Below the pieces are notes generated by a model that made no database searches, was not told the DNA's origin, and worked only from the letters and a program-made list of their open reading frames with translations. A stretch of 64,000 nucleotides of DNA, from contig NZ_CP040977.1 of assembly GCF_006364435.1 (NCBI RefSeq), positions 806,001 to 870,000 on the forward strand, given 5' to 3'. The stretch comes from Candidatus Methylopumilus universalis (GTDB taxonomy: Bacteria > Pseudomonadota > Gammaproteobacteria > Burkholderiales > Methylophilaceae). The position numbers were made by a program, and so were the translations under genes. Shown here in pieces: positions 35,676 to 45,922 of this stretch. Each line of letters opens with the position of its first letter. Within the stretch, counting starts at the first letter, position 1.

Positions 35676-37406
35676 TTGTCTTTTGAATCATTAAACCTCG
35701 ACCCACAAATCCTGCGCGCTTTAAGTAGCGTAGGCTATTCTACCCCCACCCCTATTCAAGCTAAATCTATCCCTGTGATTATGGAAGGTCATGATCTCAT
35801 GGCATCTGCACAAACAGGGACAGGAAAAACAGCGGCATTTATTTTGCCAGCATTAAATTTATTAGCCACACCGCATCCTGTAAAAGATCGTGGTCCACGT
35901 ATTTTGGTACTCACTCCAACGCGTGAATTGGCAGCGCAAATTAATGAAGCCGCACGTAAGTACGGCACATTTATTAAAGCTAAAACAACCAGTATCGTGG
36001 GCGGCATGCCTTACCCATTACAGAATAAATTATTGTCACAACCGCTCGATATTTTAATCGCGACTCCTGGTCGACTTCTAGATCACATGGAGCGCGGTCG
36101 TATTAACTTGTCACGACTACAAATGTTAGTCTTAGACGAAGCTGATCGTATGCTTGATATGGGATTTATTCCTGACGTTAAAAAAATATGTGCGGCCATT
36201 AATACCAAACACCAGACCTTATTATTCTCAGCCACATTAGATGGTCAGATTAGTAAAATCGCAAAAGATCTTTTAACTAATCCTAAAACCATTGAGATAT
36301 CACACTCTAAAGAAAAACATGAAAATATTACGCAAAATATGTATTTCGTGGATAACTTAAACCACAAAAATAAATTACTCGAACACTTGCTCATTCAACC
36401 CGGTGTCAAACAAACGATTATCTTTACCTCGACTAAACGTCATGCAGATTTATTAGCTGATGAGCTCTATAACGCAGGTCACAAGACAGGGGCACTTCAT
36501 GGTGACATGACGCAAGGGGCTCGTAATCGAACACTGACTAAATTTAGACATGGCGATATCAGTGTATTAGTGGCAACAGATGTCGCAGCACGCGGTATTG
36601 ACGTCGATGGTATTACACACGTGATCAATTATGACCTCCCTAAATTTGCAGAAGACTATGTGCATCGTATTGGTCGAACAGGTCGAGCTAAAAAAGAAGG
36701 TGTCGCAATTTCATTTGTGGCTCCTATGGATGGCAAAGCACTCCGTGATATTGAAAAATATACAGGCCACAAAATTGATGCAAAAGTGATGGCAGGATTT
36801 GAACCTAAGGTTCAATCACGTGACCAATTAGGCGAAGAAAGAAAATCTAAATCACGCGGTGGTAAACGTAGCTTCGGAGATAAGAAATCTTTTGGCGACA
36901 GAAAGCCTTTTGGTGAAAAAAAATCTTTTGGGGATAGAAGTTCTAGCGAACGAAAATCATTCGGTGATAAAAAGCCATATAGTGATAGACCATCTTTTGG
37001 AGAAAAGAAATCCTTTGGAGATAAAAAACCTTTTAGTGATAAAAAACCATTTAGAAAAGATTTTGGTGCGACAGATGCACCTAGACGCGATAGTGAACCT
37101 AGAACGCCCAGAAGTCCTTTTGAGAAAAAAGCTGTTGAAAAAAGACTATTCGGAAAAACATCGGACAAAAAGCCTAGCTTCAGTCGAGCAGATGCAGATA
37201 AAAAATCATTTGGCGATAAAAAGACTTTCGGTGAAAAAAAATCATTTGGTGATAGAAAACCAAGTGACAGAAAAGTAAGTGATCGAAAGCCAGCTGCCAA
37301 ACGTGAATCTGCGCCAAAAACATTTGCTAAAAAACCATCTACGATTAGAACATTTAGAGCTTCCGATTCAAAATCAGAAGCACCAAAACGTAAATCACGC
37401 GTTTAA
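35676..37406 (+). CDS. rhlE: DEAD-box RNA helicase, RhlE type, with repetitive basic tail
   Basis: ATP-dependent RNA helicase for ribosome assembly or mRNA turnover. I chose TTG at 35676 because AAGGAG lies seven bases upstream and it gives SFESLNLDPQILRAL, the typical RhlE start (576 aa); an in-frame upstream start at 35610 lacks this signal. Q motif TPTPIQ, motif I AQTGTGKT, DEAD in VLDEADRMLDMGF, SAT, and HRIGRTGR. After about residue 390 comes a ~190-residue low-complexity tail of KSFGDKK/FGEKKSFGDR repeats, likely disordered and RNA-binding. Confidence 0.95.
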   Translation: MSFESLNLDPQILRALSSVGYSTPTPIQAKSIPVIMEGHDLMASAQTGTGKTAAFILPALNLLATPHPVKDRGPRILVLTPTRELAAQINEAARKYGTFIKAKTTSIVGGMPYPLQNKLLSQPLDILIATPGRLLDHMERGRINLSRLQMLVLDEADRMLDMGFIPDVKKICAAINTKHQTLLFSATLDGQISKIAKDLLTNPKTIEISHSKEKHENITQNMYFVDNLNHKNKLLEHLLIQPGVKQTIIFTSTKRHADLLADELYNAGHKTGALHGDMTQGARNRTLTKFRHGDISVLVATDVAARGIDVDGITHVINYDLPKFAEDYVHRIGRTGRAKKEGVAISFVAPMDGKALRDIEKYTGHKIDAKVMAGFEPKVQSRDQLGEERKSKSRGGKRSFGDKKSFGDRKPFGEKKSFGDRSSSERKSFGDKKPYSDRPSFGEKKSFGDKKPFSDKKPFRKDFGATDAPRRDSEPRTPRSPFEKKAVEKRLFGKTSDKKPSFSRADADKKSFGDKKTFGEKKSFGDRKPSDRKVSDRKPAAKRESAPKTFAKKPSTIRTFRASDSKSEAPKRKSRV

Positions 37407-37411
37407 AATAA

Positions 37412-37822
37412 TTACTGATTTCGCATGAAGTCAGCGATGGGATAAAGCGCATTCAAAAGCGCTTTTATTTTTTCCTCTTCCATCTTTAAATTAAGCATGC
37501 CCTTTGTCATACAATAAATCCATTGATCACGCTCGTCTTCCCCTATTTTAAAAGGTAGATGACGACGTCTTAAGAAGGGGTGTCCATAACGCTCAATATA
37601 AAGTTGTGGTCCACCTGTCCAACCACTTAAAAACATAAAAAGTTTTTCGCGGGATGAAGTTAAATCTTCCGGATGCATGAGGCGAATGGTTTTTGCCTTT
37701 TCATCACTATCCATCACATCGTAAAATGCTTCGACGATTTCGCGAATTTTGTGCGTAGCTTCTGGCTCACCACCTAATAAATCATATAGTGTTTGAGGAG
37801 TTGACGCTGAGGGTTGAGACAT
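37412..37822 (-). CDS. Group II truncated haemoglobin
   Basis: 136-aa 2-on-2 globin that binds oxygen or detoxifies nitric oxide. Family features: YDLLGGEPE at the start, FMFLSGWTGGPQLYIERYGHP, in which the histidine of the YGHP segment precedes helix F, and RRRHLPFKIGEDERDQWIYCM containing the proximal histidine and the WG8-type tryptophan. It is translationally coupled to purT, whose stop shares one base with its start, an arrangement with no obvious metabolic link. Confidence 0.92.
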   Translation of the reverse strand: MSQPSASTPQTLYDLLGGEPEATHKIREIVEAFYDVMDSDEKAKTIRLMHPEDLTSSREKLFMFLSGWTGGPQLYIERYGHPFLRRRHLPFKIGEDERDQWIYCMTKGMLNLKMEEEKIKALLNALYPIADFMRNQ

Positions 37823-39018
37823 TAAACGGATGTTTTAACGAAGGATGCTACTTTTTGGGCTCGCGTTCTTGCTTCACTCACATTGTCTGCAGATGCTAAA
37901 GCCACACCCATGCGTCGACGCTTAAATGAAGTGGGCTTACCAAAGAGTCTTAGATCTGATTCTGGAACTCCTAATGCTTTTTCAATATTTTCAAAATGAA
38001 TACCATCGGCATCGTGATTGCCATAAATGACAGCGCTTGCAGAAGGTCTGGATAAACTTGTATTGACAGGTAAACCTAAAATGGCACGCGCGTGCAATTC
38101 AAATTCATTCTGACGTTGGCTCGCCATAGTCACCATACCCGTATCATGTGGCCTTGGACTTACTTCTGAAAACCATACTTGGTCATCTTTAATAAAGAGC
38201 TCCACACCAAATAAGCCTAAGCCACCTAAGGCGTCCGTAATTTTTTTAGCAATCTCGCGAGCTTTTTTTAATGCCACTTCATGCATAGATTGCGGTTGCC
38301 AACTCTCCACATAATCCCCCTGCTCTTGTTTGTGACCAATCGGCTCACAGAAATATGTTTCGATGTCACCCTTTTCGTTTTGGGCTCTAACAGTCAGTAG
38401 CGTAATTTCATAATCAAAATCGATTTGGCCTTCTACAATCACCACACCTTTATTGACCCGTCCTGCAGAGGCTGCGTAATCCCATGCGTCTTTGACTTTT
38501 GATGCATCAGTGATCCGTGACTGACCTTTACCGGAAGATGACATCGTGGGTTTTACAAAGCATGGATAACCAATGCCACTATCAATTGCTTTTTGTAATT
38601 CGTCTAAACTTTTAGCAAATGCAAATGGGGACGTAGGGAGTTTTAATTGATTTGCCGCTAAATTACGAATACCTTCACGATTCATGGTGAGTTGCACGGC
38701 ATTGACTGTAGGAATCACAATCGCATCGCCACTTTTTTCGATTTGAGCTAACACGTCAGTATTGATCGCTTCAATTTCAGGAACAATATAATGGGGCTTT
38801 TCTAGTTTGACTAAATTTAAGAGGGTATCACTGTTCGTCATATCAATGACATGAGAACGATGCGCAACCTGATGTCCCGGGGCATTTTCATAACGGTCCA
38901 CCGCAATGACTTCCACACCTAAACGCTGCAATGCAATAATCACTTCTTTACCAAGTTCACCACTTCCAAGAAGCATGACACGCGTGGCATTTGGGGATAA
39001 GGGGGTACCGATCTTCAT
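37822..39018 (-). CDS. purT: Formate-dependent phosphoribosylglycinamide formyltransferase 2
   Basis: ATP-grasp enzyme that makes formyl-GAR from GAR, formate and ATP in purine synthesis. N-terminal [20 protein letters not shown] and [19 protein letters not shown] are diagnostic, followed by the ATP-grasp core ([31 protein letters not shown]) and [26 protein letters not shown]. Full length at 398 aa. Use of free formate fits C1 metabolism. It is preceded by the terminator of the two-component operon. Confidence 0.97.
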   Translation of the reverse strand: MKIGTPLSPNATRVMLLGSGELGKEVIIALQRLGVEVIAVDRYENAPGHQVAHRSHVIDMTNSDTLLNLVKLEKPHYIVPEIEAINTDVLAQIEKSGDAIVIPTVNAVQLTMNREGIRNLAANQLKLPTSPFAFAKSLDELQKAIDSGIGYPCFVKPTMSSSGKGQSRITDASKVKDAWDYAASAGRVNKGVVIVEGQIDFDYEITLLTVRAQNEKGDIETYFCEPIGHKQEQGDYVESWQPQSMHEVALKKAREIAKKITDALGGLGLFGVELFIKDDQVWFSEVSPRPHDTGMVTMASQRQNEFELHARAILGLPVNTSLSRPSASAVIYGNHDADGIHFENIEKALGVPESDLRLFGKPTSFKRRRMGVALASADNVSEARTRAQKVASFVKTSV

Positions 39019-39069
39019 GTTTAAAATGATAGCACGAGGGAGGGCGCTCTTTTAACTTCTTAGGATAAA

Positions 39070-39097
39070 AAAAGGGATTCAAGAATGAATCCCTTTT
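39070..39097 (-). terminator. Rho-independent terminator after the two-component operon
   Basis: Perfect 11-bp stem AAAAGGGATTC / GAATCCCTTTT with a six-base loop; in the minus direction it is followed by a T-tract. It lies ~145 bases past the response-regulator stop and ~50 bases before purT, separating the two transcripts. Confidence 0.85.
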
Positions 39098-39241
39098 AAA
39101 AAACCCTTTACTCGTGGAGTCGAGTGCGTCTCATTATAAGCTTTTATGGCAAGTATTAAGACAACACCACTTTAGCTCTTCCCTTTAAATTACACCTGAT
39201 CTTAACTCCCAAAATTGTTTGAGAATTCTTCCCGAAAAAAC

Positions 39242-39883
39242 CTAATTTTTAATGACACCCACTTTAATCGCATAGCGAATCAGTTCAATCGGGGTATTGA
39301 TATTAAGCTTTTGCTTGATCATGGTTTGATAATTCGACACCGTCTTAGAACTTATATTAAGTGTTGATGCGATCGCATCAATATCCAAGCCTTCTGCTAA
39401 CAATCGAAAGATCTCAAACTCACGCGCTGATAATTCGTGGATAGGATCTTGATTCCCTGAAATCGATTGCATGGCCATTTTTTTAGCGATCTCATCACTT
39501 AAGAAAACATCTCCCTGAGTTACTGTTTCAATCGATTTTACCAAGTCATCCGCCAATGTATTTTTAGTAAGATACCCTTTAGCTCCTAACTTCAAGGCTT
39601 GGTTCGCAAATGATAAATCTTCGTGCATGGATAAGACTAAAATTTTAGCTTTTTCATAGCGCATCAAGATGCGACGAATCGATTCTAATCCGCCCATACC
39701 GGGCATTGACAGATCCATCACCACCACGTCAGGTTTCAATTCCCCAAAGATTTGGTAGGCCTTTTCTCCACTTTCAGCTTCGCCTATCACCTCAAATAGA
39801 GACTCCTGCTCAAGTAGACGTCTCACCCCTGCTCTTACCACAGCGTGATCATCCACTAATAGGATGGTGGTTTTTTTGGCCAT
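39242..39883 (-). CDS. Two-component response regulator, NarL/FixJ type
   Basis: 213-aa DNA-binding regulator. Receiver domain residues 1-120 with ILLVDDHAVVRAG, phosphoacceptor aspartate in DVVVMDLSMPGMGGL, the conserved S in VLSMHED and K in GAKGYLTK. LuxR-type helix-turn-helix at the C-terminus (LSAREFEIFRLLAEG, IASTLNISSKTVSNY). It directly follows the kinase gene, with its start touching the kinase stop. Targets unknown; a repeated GGAAAA-N-TTCC palindrome near this operon and the TonB receptor is a possible site. Confidence 0.93.
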   Translation of the reverse strand: MAKKTTILLVDDHAVVRAGVRRLLEQESLFEVIGEAESGEKAYQIFGELKPDVVVMDLSMPGMGGLESIRRILMRYEKAKILVLSMHEDLSFANQALKLGAKGYLTKNTLADDLVKSIETVTQGDVFLSDEIAKKMAMQSISGNQDPIHELSAREFEIFRLLAEGLDIDAIASTLNISSKTVSNYQTMIKQKLNINTPIELIRYAIKVGVIKN

Positions 39884-41296
39884 TTATTTTTTTCTTATAA
39901 TAGGTAATTGAATATTTAACTTAACACCGCGATTAGTGTCACTTGTGATGTTTATTTTCCCATGGATCTCATTAATACGTTCACGCATGCCTGACAATCC
40001 AAAGCCATCACGATGAGTTTTACTCAAACCTACTCCGTCATCATTCACGGCAATATCAATAAAAGCGCTAGATGTCTTCTTTTTGATGTAATCAATATGA
40101 ATCTCAACGTTTTTAGCTTTGGCGTGTCTTGAGATATTCGTTAAGCACTCCTGAATAATGCGATAGCTTGTAATGGATATCGTTTCATTTATCTTAGGCA
40201 ATGCTTTTAAGTTAATTTGATAGTTAAGATTAATTTTTGGGTATCTTAATTGCCATGTATTTAATAAGTCCTTTAATGCTTCTTCTAATCCCAACTCATG
40301 AAGCACACCTAACTTCAAGCTATTTAGCATGCCCCCCACGAGATTCATGAGATGTTTCGAGAGGTCTGAAATCGCATTCACAGAAGGTTTAATCTTTGGG
40401 TAGTCCTTATTTGCCAGTACCTTTAATACGGCAGCGTCTGCATGAATCGCAGTGAGGGATTGTCCAAACTCATCATGAAGATCACGCGCCAAACTTTTTC
40501 TCTCCTCCTCTTGGATGCGGATTAATTTACGAGAAAGCTGGTGATTTTGTTCGATGCTGGCACTTAATGTTTTAACCATGTTATTAAACTTAATACTAAT
40601 TGCAGACAATTCTGAAGTTTTTAAGTTAGGCATCTTCACCTTTAAATTACCAGCCTCTAATTCAGTCAAAGCTTTCAAAATAAATTCCACAGGGCTCAAT
40701 GCTCTAAACACAATCCACGCCACCAAAATATTGGTCAAAATAAAAAAAGCGCATGCCAGATAAAAGATCCCTGCGAATTGATTCCATATCTCACCAAACT
40801 CATAACTCGGGTCAGGGGTAATCACGATGGCACCCTTAGCTTGACCTAGAATCTCAACAGGCAAGCGCTGGAGTTGCCAAGGCTCTGATATTAAACCCAT
40901 AAAGTTCACAAACCAGTTAGGGGCTTGGTCAATGGCTTTGGTATGCGTTTCAGAAACATTACTGTCGACTAACTTACCCTCTAAATTAAAGAACTCGATT
41001 TTTAGATGTCGCATGTGGACCAAGCTCTGCAAATTAAGCGGCTTAAATTCGCTCTCAATCGAGTAGTATTTTGGATTGTTTAAAACGCCAATATCAAATA
41101 AATAGAGCGCTAATTTTTCAGCCGAGGCTACCTCAGCCCGCACGTTTTTTTTAGCCGTATCAATCGCTAAAACGCCTCCTAAGATGAGAATAAGAAGCAA
41201 TACCGCGTTGATAATCAATATAAGACGAAGCTTTAAGCTCAAACTCTCACCCTTCTTTATGTGTTTGCTATTGTGACGTAATTGATACGAAAGCAT
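39884..41296 (-). CDS. Membrane sensor histidine kinase, NarX/UhpB-like
   Basis: 470-aa kinase with TM1 (residues ~24-46), a periplasmic domain of ~125 residues with no recognised ligand fold, TM2 (~172-200), a HAMP linker (FRALSPVEFILKALTELEAGNLKVKMP), the HisKA_3 phosphoacceptor box LARDLHDEFGQSL and an HATPase domain (NDDGVGLS, FGLSGMRERI). Forms an operon with the regulator downstream. The stimulus is unknown. It is divergent from the zinc-ribbon gene; the palindrome GGAAAACTTCC lies five bases before its start codon. Confidence 0.92.
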   Translation of the reverse strand: MLSYQLRHNSKHIKKGESLSLKLRLILIINAVLLLILILGGVLAIDTAKKNVRAEVASAEKLALYLFDIGVLNNPKYYSIESEFKPLNLQSLVHMRHLKIEFFNLEGKLVDSNVSETHTKAIDQAPNWFVNFMGLISEPWQLQRLPVEILGQAKGAIVITPDPSYEFGEIWNQFAGIFYLACAFFILTNILVAWIVFRALSPVEFILKALTELEAGNLKVKMPNLKTSELSAISIKFNNMVKTLSASIEQNHQLSRKLIRIQEEERKSLARDLHDEFGQSLTAIHADAAVLKVLANKDYPKIKPSVNAISDLSKHLMNLVGGMLNSLKLGVLHELGLEEALKDLLNTWQLRYPKINLNYQINLKALPKINETISITSYRIIQECLTNISRHAKAKNVEIHIDYIKKKTSSAFIDIAVNDDGVGLSKTHRDGFGLSGMRERINEIHGKINITSDTNRGVKLNIQLPIIRKK

Positions 41297-41398
41297 ATCA
41301 GGAAAACTTCCTAAATAATTTTAGGATGAATTCATGGATAGGTTTGGGAAGATCGTTTTAGGATGGCTCACTTATTTATTTGAATCAACTTTACTATT

Positions 41399-41803
41399 AT
41401 GATTTGTTACGAATGCGGTCATCGTATTAGACGAGATTTTGCTAAATTCTGTGATCACTGCGGATCAAGTTTAGAAATCAAACCAAAAAAAGCATTTTTA
41501 AAAAAAGAAGTTGTAGTTAATATCGAGTATGAAGTTGATCGGGCAACTAACCTATTCCTATTGTGGAATAGTGTGATTGCCGCGACGTTTGTTTTTTATA
41601 TCATTCACGTCGTGACGGATGGTTACATCTACTTATTTCTTTTAGTGCTATTTATGTTGGTCTTGTCTTGGATGCTTCTCTTAACAAAGCTCCATGATTT
41701 ATCTTTAAGACACCATCAGCCCACCAAGCAATTTATACTGACAAATTTTGGATTTCCCATCATCGGTACCTTTTATTCATTTATCAAACTCACACAAAAA
41801 TAA
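41399..41803 (+). CDS. Zinc-ribbon membrane protein of unknown function
   Basis: 134-aa protein starting with a rubredoxin-knuckle-type zinc ribbon (CYECGHRIRRDFAKFCDHCG, residues 3-22, two CxxC pairs). Two close hydrophobic helices at ~52-90 are followed by a short polar segment and a weakly hydrophobic C-terminus. Such single-ribbon membrane proteins are common and uncharacterised. It is divergent from the kinase gene, so it may belong to that regulon; this is speculation from position. Confidence 0.7.
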   Translation: MICYECGHRIRRDFAKFCDHCGSSLEIKPKKAFLKKEVVVNIEYEVDRATNLFLLWNSVIAATFVFYIIHVVTDGYIYLFLLVLFMLVLSWMLLLTKLHDLSLRHHQPTKQFILTNFGFPIIGTFYSFIKLTQK

Positions 41804-41808
41804 AAAAA

Positions 41809-41832
41809 GGGAGCTTAAAGCTCCCTTTTTTT
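41809..41832. terminator. Bidirectional terminator between zinc-ribbon gene and TonB receptor
   Basis: Stem GGGAGCTT/AAGCTCCC (41809-41825), preceded by A7 and followed by T8, placed between two convergent genes. It can stop transcription from both sides. Confidence 0.9.
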
Positions 41833-41847
41833 AACTAACTAATATTA

Positions 41848-44316
41848 TTACTTAGTTTCTAGTGCACCACCAAACTCGTAACGAACACCAATCCAAGCTG
41901 CACGAGGCGCTCCTGGGATAACACCTCTTGATTTAATTTCTGCACCATAGCCTCCGCTAGCATCAAACATGGTCTCAGCTAAACGACCTGCCACATAATA
42001 GTCATTATCGAAGATATTGATTGCTTTAGCGAACGCCTTCCAGCCCCCGCCAAAGTTATATTGGGTATCAAGATTTACAACTGTGTAATCTGAAATTTTA
42101 CCTGAACCACAAGCTCTATCATTGTTTCTTAATGGCAGACAAGTTGCAGTATTTGCTTCATGTTTATTATTTTCATTACCCATCACGTATTGATCGGAGA
42201 AATAAACCAAGTTTGTACCGACTGACCACTGAGGTGTCACGTCATATTGCGCCCTCGCCTTAAACTGGTGCTCAGGAATGCTCGGCATTCTATTTCCCTT
42301 AGTCACATTGTAAATATTCTTATTTGGGTCATCATCAGGAGCAGAAGAGTTAGCGCTATTGACTAGTGAAAAATCGCTATCAAACGTGGCGCGGATATAA
42401 CTATAACTCGCGTTCCATCTGAAACGATCGTGCTGACCACTTAATCCTAAATCTAAACCCTGTCTTTGAGTTCTTCCTACGTTAGAGTAGTAACCGCGCG
42501 ATGTTGAATTACCAGCTCTAATAAACTGAAGATCCTGATGGTTCATAGCATGATAAATGGAGGCATTCCATTTAATTTCTTCAGTAAGCGATCCTCGAGT
42601 ACCAAAGTCATAGGTCTTCGCCACTACTTGTTTCAAAGGAGGATCATCCGCCATCGCTGAAGGGAGTAAGCAACCTACAGCAGGATTCGAACAACCGACT
42701 TCAATCGATGTGGGTGCGCGACTTGATTCGCTATAGGTAGCAAATATAGATAATTTATCTGTCGGTGTATGAGTAATACCAATAGTTGGATTAAGACGTT
42801 TATAGTCATCTGTCGCTGTTAATGACCTTTCGTTCGCGGCTGAATGAGGGCCTCTCAAGATATCATTATTGTCCACTTTGGTATGATTGTAGCGAGCCCC
42901 AGCGTTCAGATGCCATTTGTCATTTAAGGATAGCGTATCGGTTGCGAATAGACTTGCTGTCCATTGTTTTCCTGTTAAGCCGACAGTTTGCGTTTGGGGT
43001 AGTGCACCAAGCCCAGTTAATATGGCTTCTCGAGAGGGGTCAAAAACCACTGCGGTTGCTCCGCCCTCCTCTTCGTCATAAGAACGGTTACCGGGTAAAC
43101 CGGTTAAATCACCTTCACTTTGATTTGAGAGATTTACACGTTCGTTTTGTTTAAACCTAATAAGGCTGTAATCAAATCCCGTGCCTGCAATAAATTGATT
43201 CTTCATGCCCATGAAGTCTTGATTAAAAGTCATCTGGGCTGAAACACCATAATTATCCTGCTTTGTGTGAGAGGTATTCAATACAGATCCCTTGAGTTCG
43301 CACTCAGCGGTGGACAACTCATCACAAATTATATCATTATAATTATCATGCCTTTCTGTGCCATCTATTTCGTATTCATACAAGTCGCCATTTTTGGTAT
43401 GTCGATTTGATTTTCTCCAGTAAGTGTTTCCTGAGAGCATCACGTCATTATTGATCCAATGTGAACCATTGAGAGCCAAGTGGTGATAATAGTTATTCGT
43501 CCAATCGGGTCTTGTATGGATTTGATCGCGATCACCGGATAACATATGCTCAGGGGTAAATCCATTACCGATGAGTTTGTTGTCTGTTCCGATGTAACTT
43601 AAATCAAGTTTTGTTTTTTCACTTTGCCAACCCGTTTTAGCAAAAGTTTGATTAAGGTGACTGGGAGAAAATTGACGCCACCCGTCTTCTTTAGTTGTTT
43701 GATGACCAATGTAGAAATCCATTGAGCCGTCTTTAGAAACGCCGCCATATTCAACCAACGCACGTTGGCGATTCCAAGAACCATACTCAGCTTCAATACC
43801 AACGCCTTGAGCTTGACGTCCACTTTTCGTTTGGATCGCAATTGCACCACCTAATGTGTTTAGACCGTACATTGGATTAGAGCCAGGCACTAATTGCATA
43901 CCGCCAATCGCAAAGTTAGGAATCTTGTCCCAAAGTGTTACATCACCAAAGGGTTCATTCACACGAACACCATCCACAAAAGTCGACATACCTTGCGGCA
44001 TACCTAACAATGGCGAAGCTGAGTATCCTCTGAAAGTCACTTCTGGTTGCCATGGATTGCCGCCCATTTCTGTGACAGACACGCTTTGCATGTTAGTGCT
44101 CATATAGTCAGCTAAGCTCACGCCAGATTGTGCATTGATCGCCTTAGGTGTGGCGATTTGAATGTTGGCAGGGATAATGTTAAGAGGCAAACCAAGTGAA
44201 GGTAATGGTGTTGCACTATAAACGTTGATCGTGCTCGTCGTTAATTTCTCAGCGGCGCCAAGAGATCCTGAGCTAGCGAGTGCTAAAGCAATGATTGCAG
44301 ATATTCTTAATTTCAT
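41848..44316 (-). CDS. TonB-dependent outer-membrane receptor
   Basis: 822-aa active-transport receptor. A signal peptide (IIALALASSGSLGA) precedes a plug domain (residues ~45-165: VTFRGYSASPLLGMPQGMS, FVDGVRVNEPFGD, GLNTLGGAIAIQTKSG) and a 22-strand-type beta-barrel ending in the aromatic WIGVRYEFGG. An extracellular-loop cysteine pair, CDELSTAEC, is visible. The ligand (iron chelate, metal or carbohydrate) cannot be read from sequence. Transcribed alone; ~200 bases of upstream DNA with a C8 run and the GGAAAAATTCCC motif. Confidence 0.93.
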   Translation of the reverse strand: MKLRISAIIALALASSGSLGAAEKLTTSTINVYSATPLPSLGLPLNIIPANIQIATPKAINAQSGVSLADYMSTNMQSVSVTEMGGNPWQPEVTFRGYSASPLLGMPQGMSTFVDGVRVNEPFGDVTLWDKIPNFAIGGMQLVPGSNPMYGLNTLGGAIAIQTKSGRQAQGVGIEAEYGSWNRQRALVEYGGVSKDGSMDFYIGHQTTKEDGWRQFSPSHLNQTFAKTGWQSEKTKLDLSYIGTDNKLIGNGFTPEHMLSGDRDQIHTRPDWTNNYYHHLALNGSHWINNDVMLSGNTYWRKSNRHTKNGDLYEYEIDGTERHDNYNDIICDELSTAECELKGSVLNTSHTKQDNYGVSAQMTFNQDFMGMKNQFIAGTGFDYSLIRFKQNERVNLSNQSEGDLTGLPGNRSYDEEEGGATAVVFDPSREAILTGLGALPQTQTVGLTGKQWTASLFATDTLSLNDKWHLNAGARYNHTKVDNNDILRGPHSAANERSLTATDDYKRLNPTIGITHTPTDKLSIFATYSESSRAPTSIEVGCSNPAVGCLLPSAMADDPPLKQVVAKTYDFGTRGSLTEEIKWNASIYHAMNHQDLQFIRAGNSTSRGYYSNVGRTQRQGLDLGLSGQHDRFRWNASYSYIRATFDSDFSLVNSANSSAPDDDPNKNIYNVTKGNRMPSIPEHQFKARAQYDVTPQWSVGTNLVYFSDQYVMGNENNKHEANTATCLPLRNNDRACGSGKISDYTVVNLDTQYNFGGGWKAFAKAINIFDNDYYVAGRLAETMFDASGGYGAEIKSRGVIPGAPRAAWIGVRYEFGGALETK

Positions 44317-44521
44317 GGGTTGAATCCATAAGAAAATGATAATGATGCGACTTTAATGAAACTTGTAATGAATTTCAATGGCTTAGAGCATTAAATGCCT
44401 AGGAAAAATTCCCGAAGAAATGCCCCCCCCAATGAACATAAAAAATATTATATAAATCAATAATTTAACATGTTGCAAAAGTAGCAATGTGATCATCATT
44501 TTGTTGCCGAAAAACAACAAA
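44317..44521 (-). promoter_or_regulatory. Upstream region of the TonB receptor gene
   Basis: About 200 bases without a gene between tilS and the receptor. It contains GGAAAAATTCCCGAAG at 44402-44417, a run of eight C, and the hairpin TTGTTG/CAACAA at 44501-44520 next to the tilS stop, which may be a weak tilS terminator. No consensus promoter was identified with confidence. Confidence 0.4.
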
Positions 44522-45922
44522 TCATTTTATAAGCGTAAATTTGATCTCTAAGCCAGTCAATTGCGGTTCTACCTGATATTTTTGATCAACCCCAAAATTC
44601 GGTACAGCAGCTAACTTGTCACCTACAAAAATCATAGGAAAAAATTCCCTTTCCCAGGGCGGCAAATCTGATTCCTGTAAAAGCTGTTTGATTTTTTTAG
44701 TGGGTCTTTTGGAGTCGGGTTTAAAAAATTCCCCACCTTGTCGATTTCTAATCTTTAACTTTTGATTATTCAAAAGTTTAAAACTTATACCCCTGCCTTT
44801 GACTTTTTTAAAATTTAATTGAGTACCATTCGGTAATAAAATTTCAGATTCACCAGCCCAAATAATTTCATAATTTTTTAGGTTTTTATGATTTTTTGTG
44901 ACGATATAAATCTCATCTTGATAACGACGAATTTCAAATTCTTTTGATAGCTGAATTTTCAATTCTGCATCTTTTTTGGCCGTTAAAACTTGCCTTAAAA
45001 GTTCGTCTAAGAGGTCTTTAGATGGCATCATGTGATCATTGATTTCGATCCAGTAGCGCAAGACATTTTTAGCCCTAGAAAGTGACAATTTTTCTAAAGC
45101 TTTTACTTTAAGTTTATGTTTATAATTATCTGATTTTAAAGATTTTTTTAAATCTATTTTAGCTAAGTCATCGAGTAAATGTTGTGCCTCTGCTAAGTGT
45201 GATGCTGACCTAGAAATCACTTTAATAATATGATTAAACCTATTCTTTAGTAGAGGAAAAACTTTAGATCTGATGAAATTTCGATCAAAATCGATGTTTT
45301 GGTTACTTTCGTCCTCAATCCACTTTAATTTGTGCTTTTTGGCATAGCTTTCAATATTAATTCTTGAGGCATTTAGGAGTGGTCGCCATAGTCGTCGAGT
45401 GGCATCAAAATGTGCCATGGATGACAAACCTTTCACCCCTGCTCCACGAATGAGTTGGAGTAAAAATGTCTCAGCTTGGTCGTCTTCATGATGGGCTAAA
45501 ACGACCAAATCTGTTTTGGATTGAAGGAGTTTTTCATAGCGAAGTCGTCTTGCTTCCCCCTCAATACCGAGTGCCTTTTTTTGCGGTAATTGGATATAGT
45601 TTACATCCAAAGAAATAGATAATTTTGCACATAATTTCTCACAAAACTTGACCCACTTGTCTGCATTTTTACTTAAACCATGATGCACATGAGATGCTTT
45701 TAAAGTGAAATGATGAGTCTTTTGCAGTTGATGTAGGAGATGTAAAAGTACCACCGAATCTACACCACCACTTAAGGCAATAGTCATTGATTTAATCTTC
45801 TTACTAGATGCTGGTAAAGATACAAAAGCCTTATCGACTAAATCGGGTAAGGATGGTGATTTGGTTTTTTTGGAGGTAGAAGCTGGAATTTTGTTACTTG
45901 GCGGTTTCTTTGAACTTGCCAT
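44522..45922 (-). CDS. tilS: tRNA(Ile)-lysidine synthetase
   Basis: Modifies C34 of tRNA-Ile(CAU) to lysidine, essential for AUA decoding. PP-loop [11 protein letters not shown] near residue 50, HVHHGLS, the family's [18 protein letters not shown] and GLSSM..WRPLL segments, and a C-terminal TilS domain ([27 protein letters not shown]). At 466 aa it is complete. The first ~25 residues are an unusual Lys/Ser/Pro-rich extension, and the ATG at 45922 lies inside the end of accA (29-base overlap). A later start is possible, but the helix before the P-loop supports a start upstream of residue 30. Confidence 0.94.
   Translation of the reverse strand: MASSKKPPSNKIPASTSKKTKSPSLPDLVDKAFVSLPASSKKIKSMTIALSGGVDSVVLLHLLHQLQKTHHFTLKASHVHHGLSKNADKWVKFCEKLCAKLSISLDVNYIQLPQKKALGIEGEARRLRYEKLLQSKTDLVVLAHHEDDQAETFLLQLIRGAGVKGLSSMAHFDATRRLWRPLLNASRINIESYAKKHKLKWIEDESNQNIDFDRNFIRSKVFPLLKNRFNHIIKVISRSASHLAEAQHLLDDLAKIDLKKSLKSDNYKHKLKVKALEKLSLSRAKNVLRYWIEINDHMMPSKDLLDELLRQVLTAKKDAELKIQLSKEFEIRRYQDEIYIVTKNHKNLKNYEIIWAGESEILLPNGTQLNFKKVKGRGISFKLLNNQKLKIRNRQGGEFFKPDSKRPTKKIKQLLQESDLPPWEREFFPMIFVGDKLAAVPNFGVDQKYQVEPQLTGLEIKFTLIK

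Noticed and set aside
36812-37300. 162-codon frame opposite the rhlE tail
   Set aside because: It exists only because the repeated tail codons read openly on the other strand.
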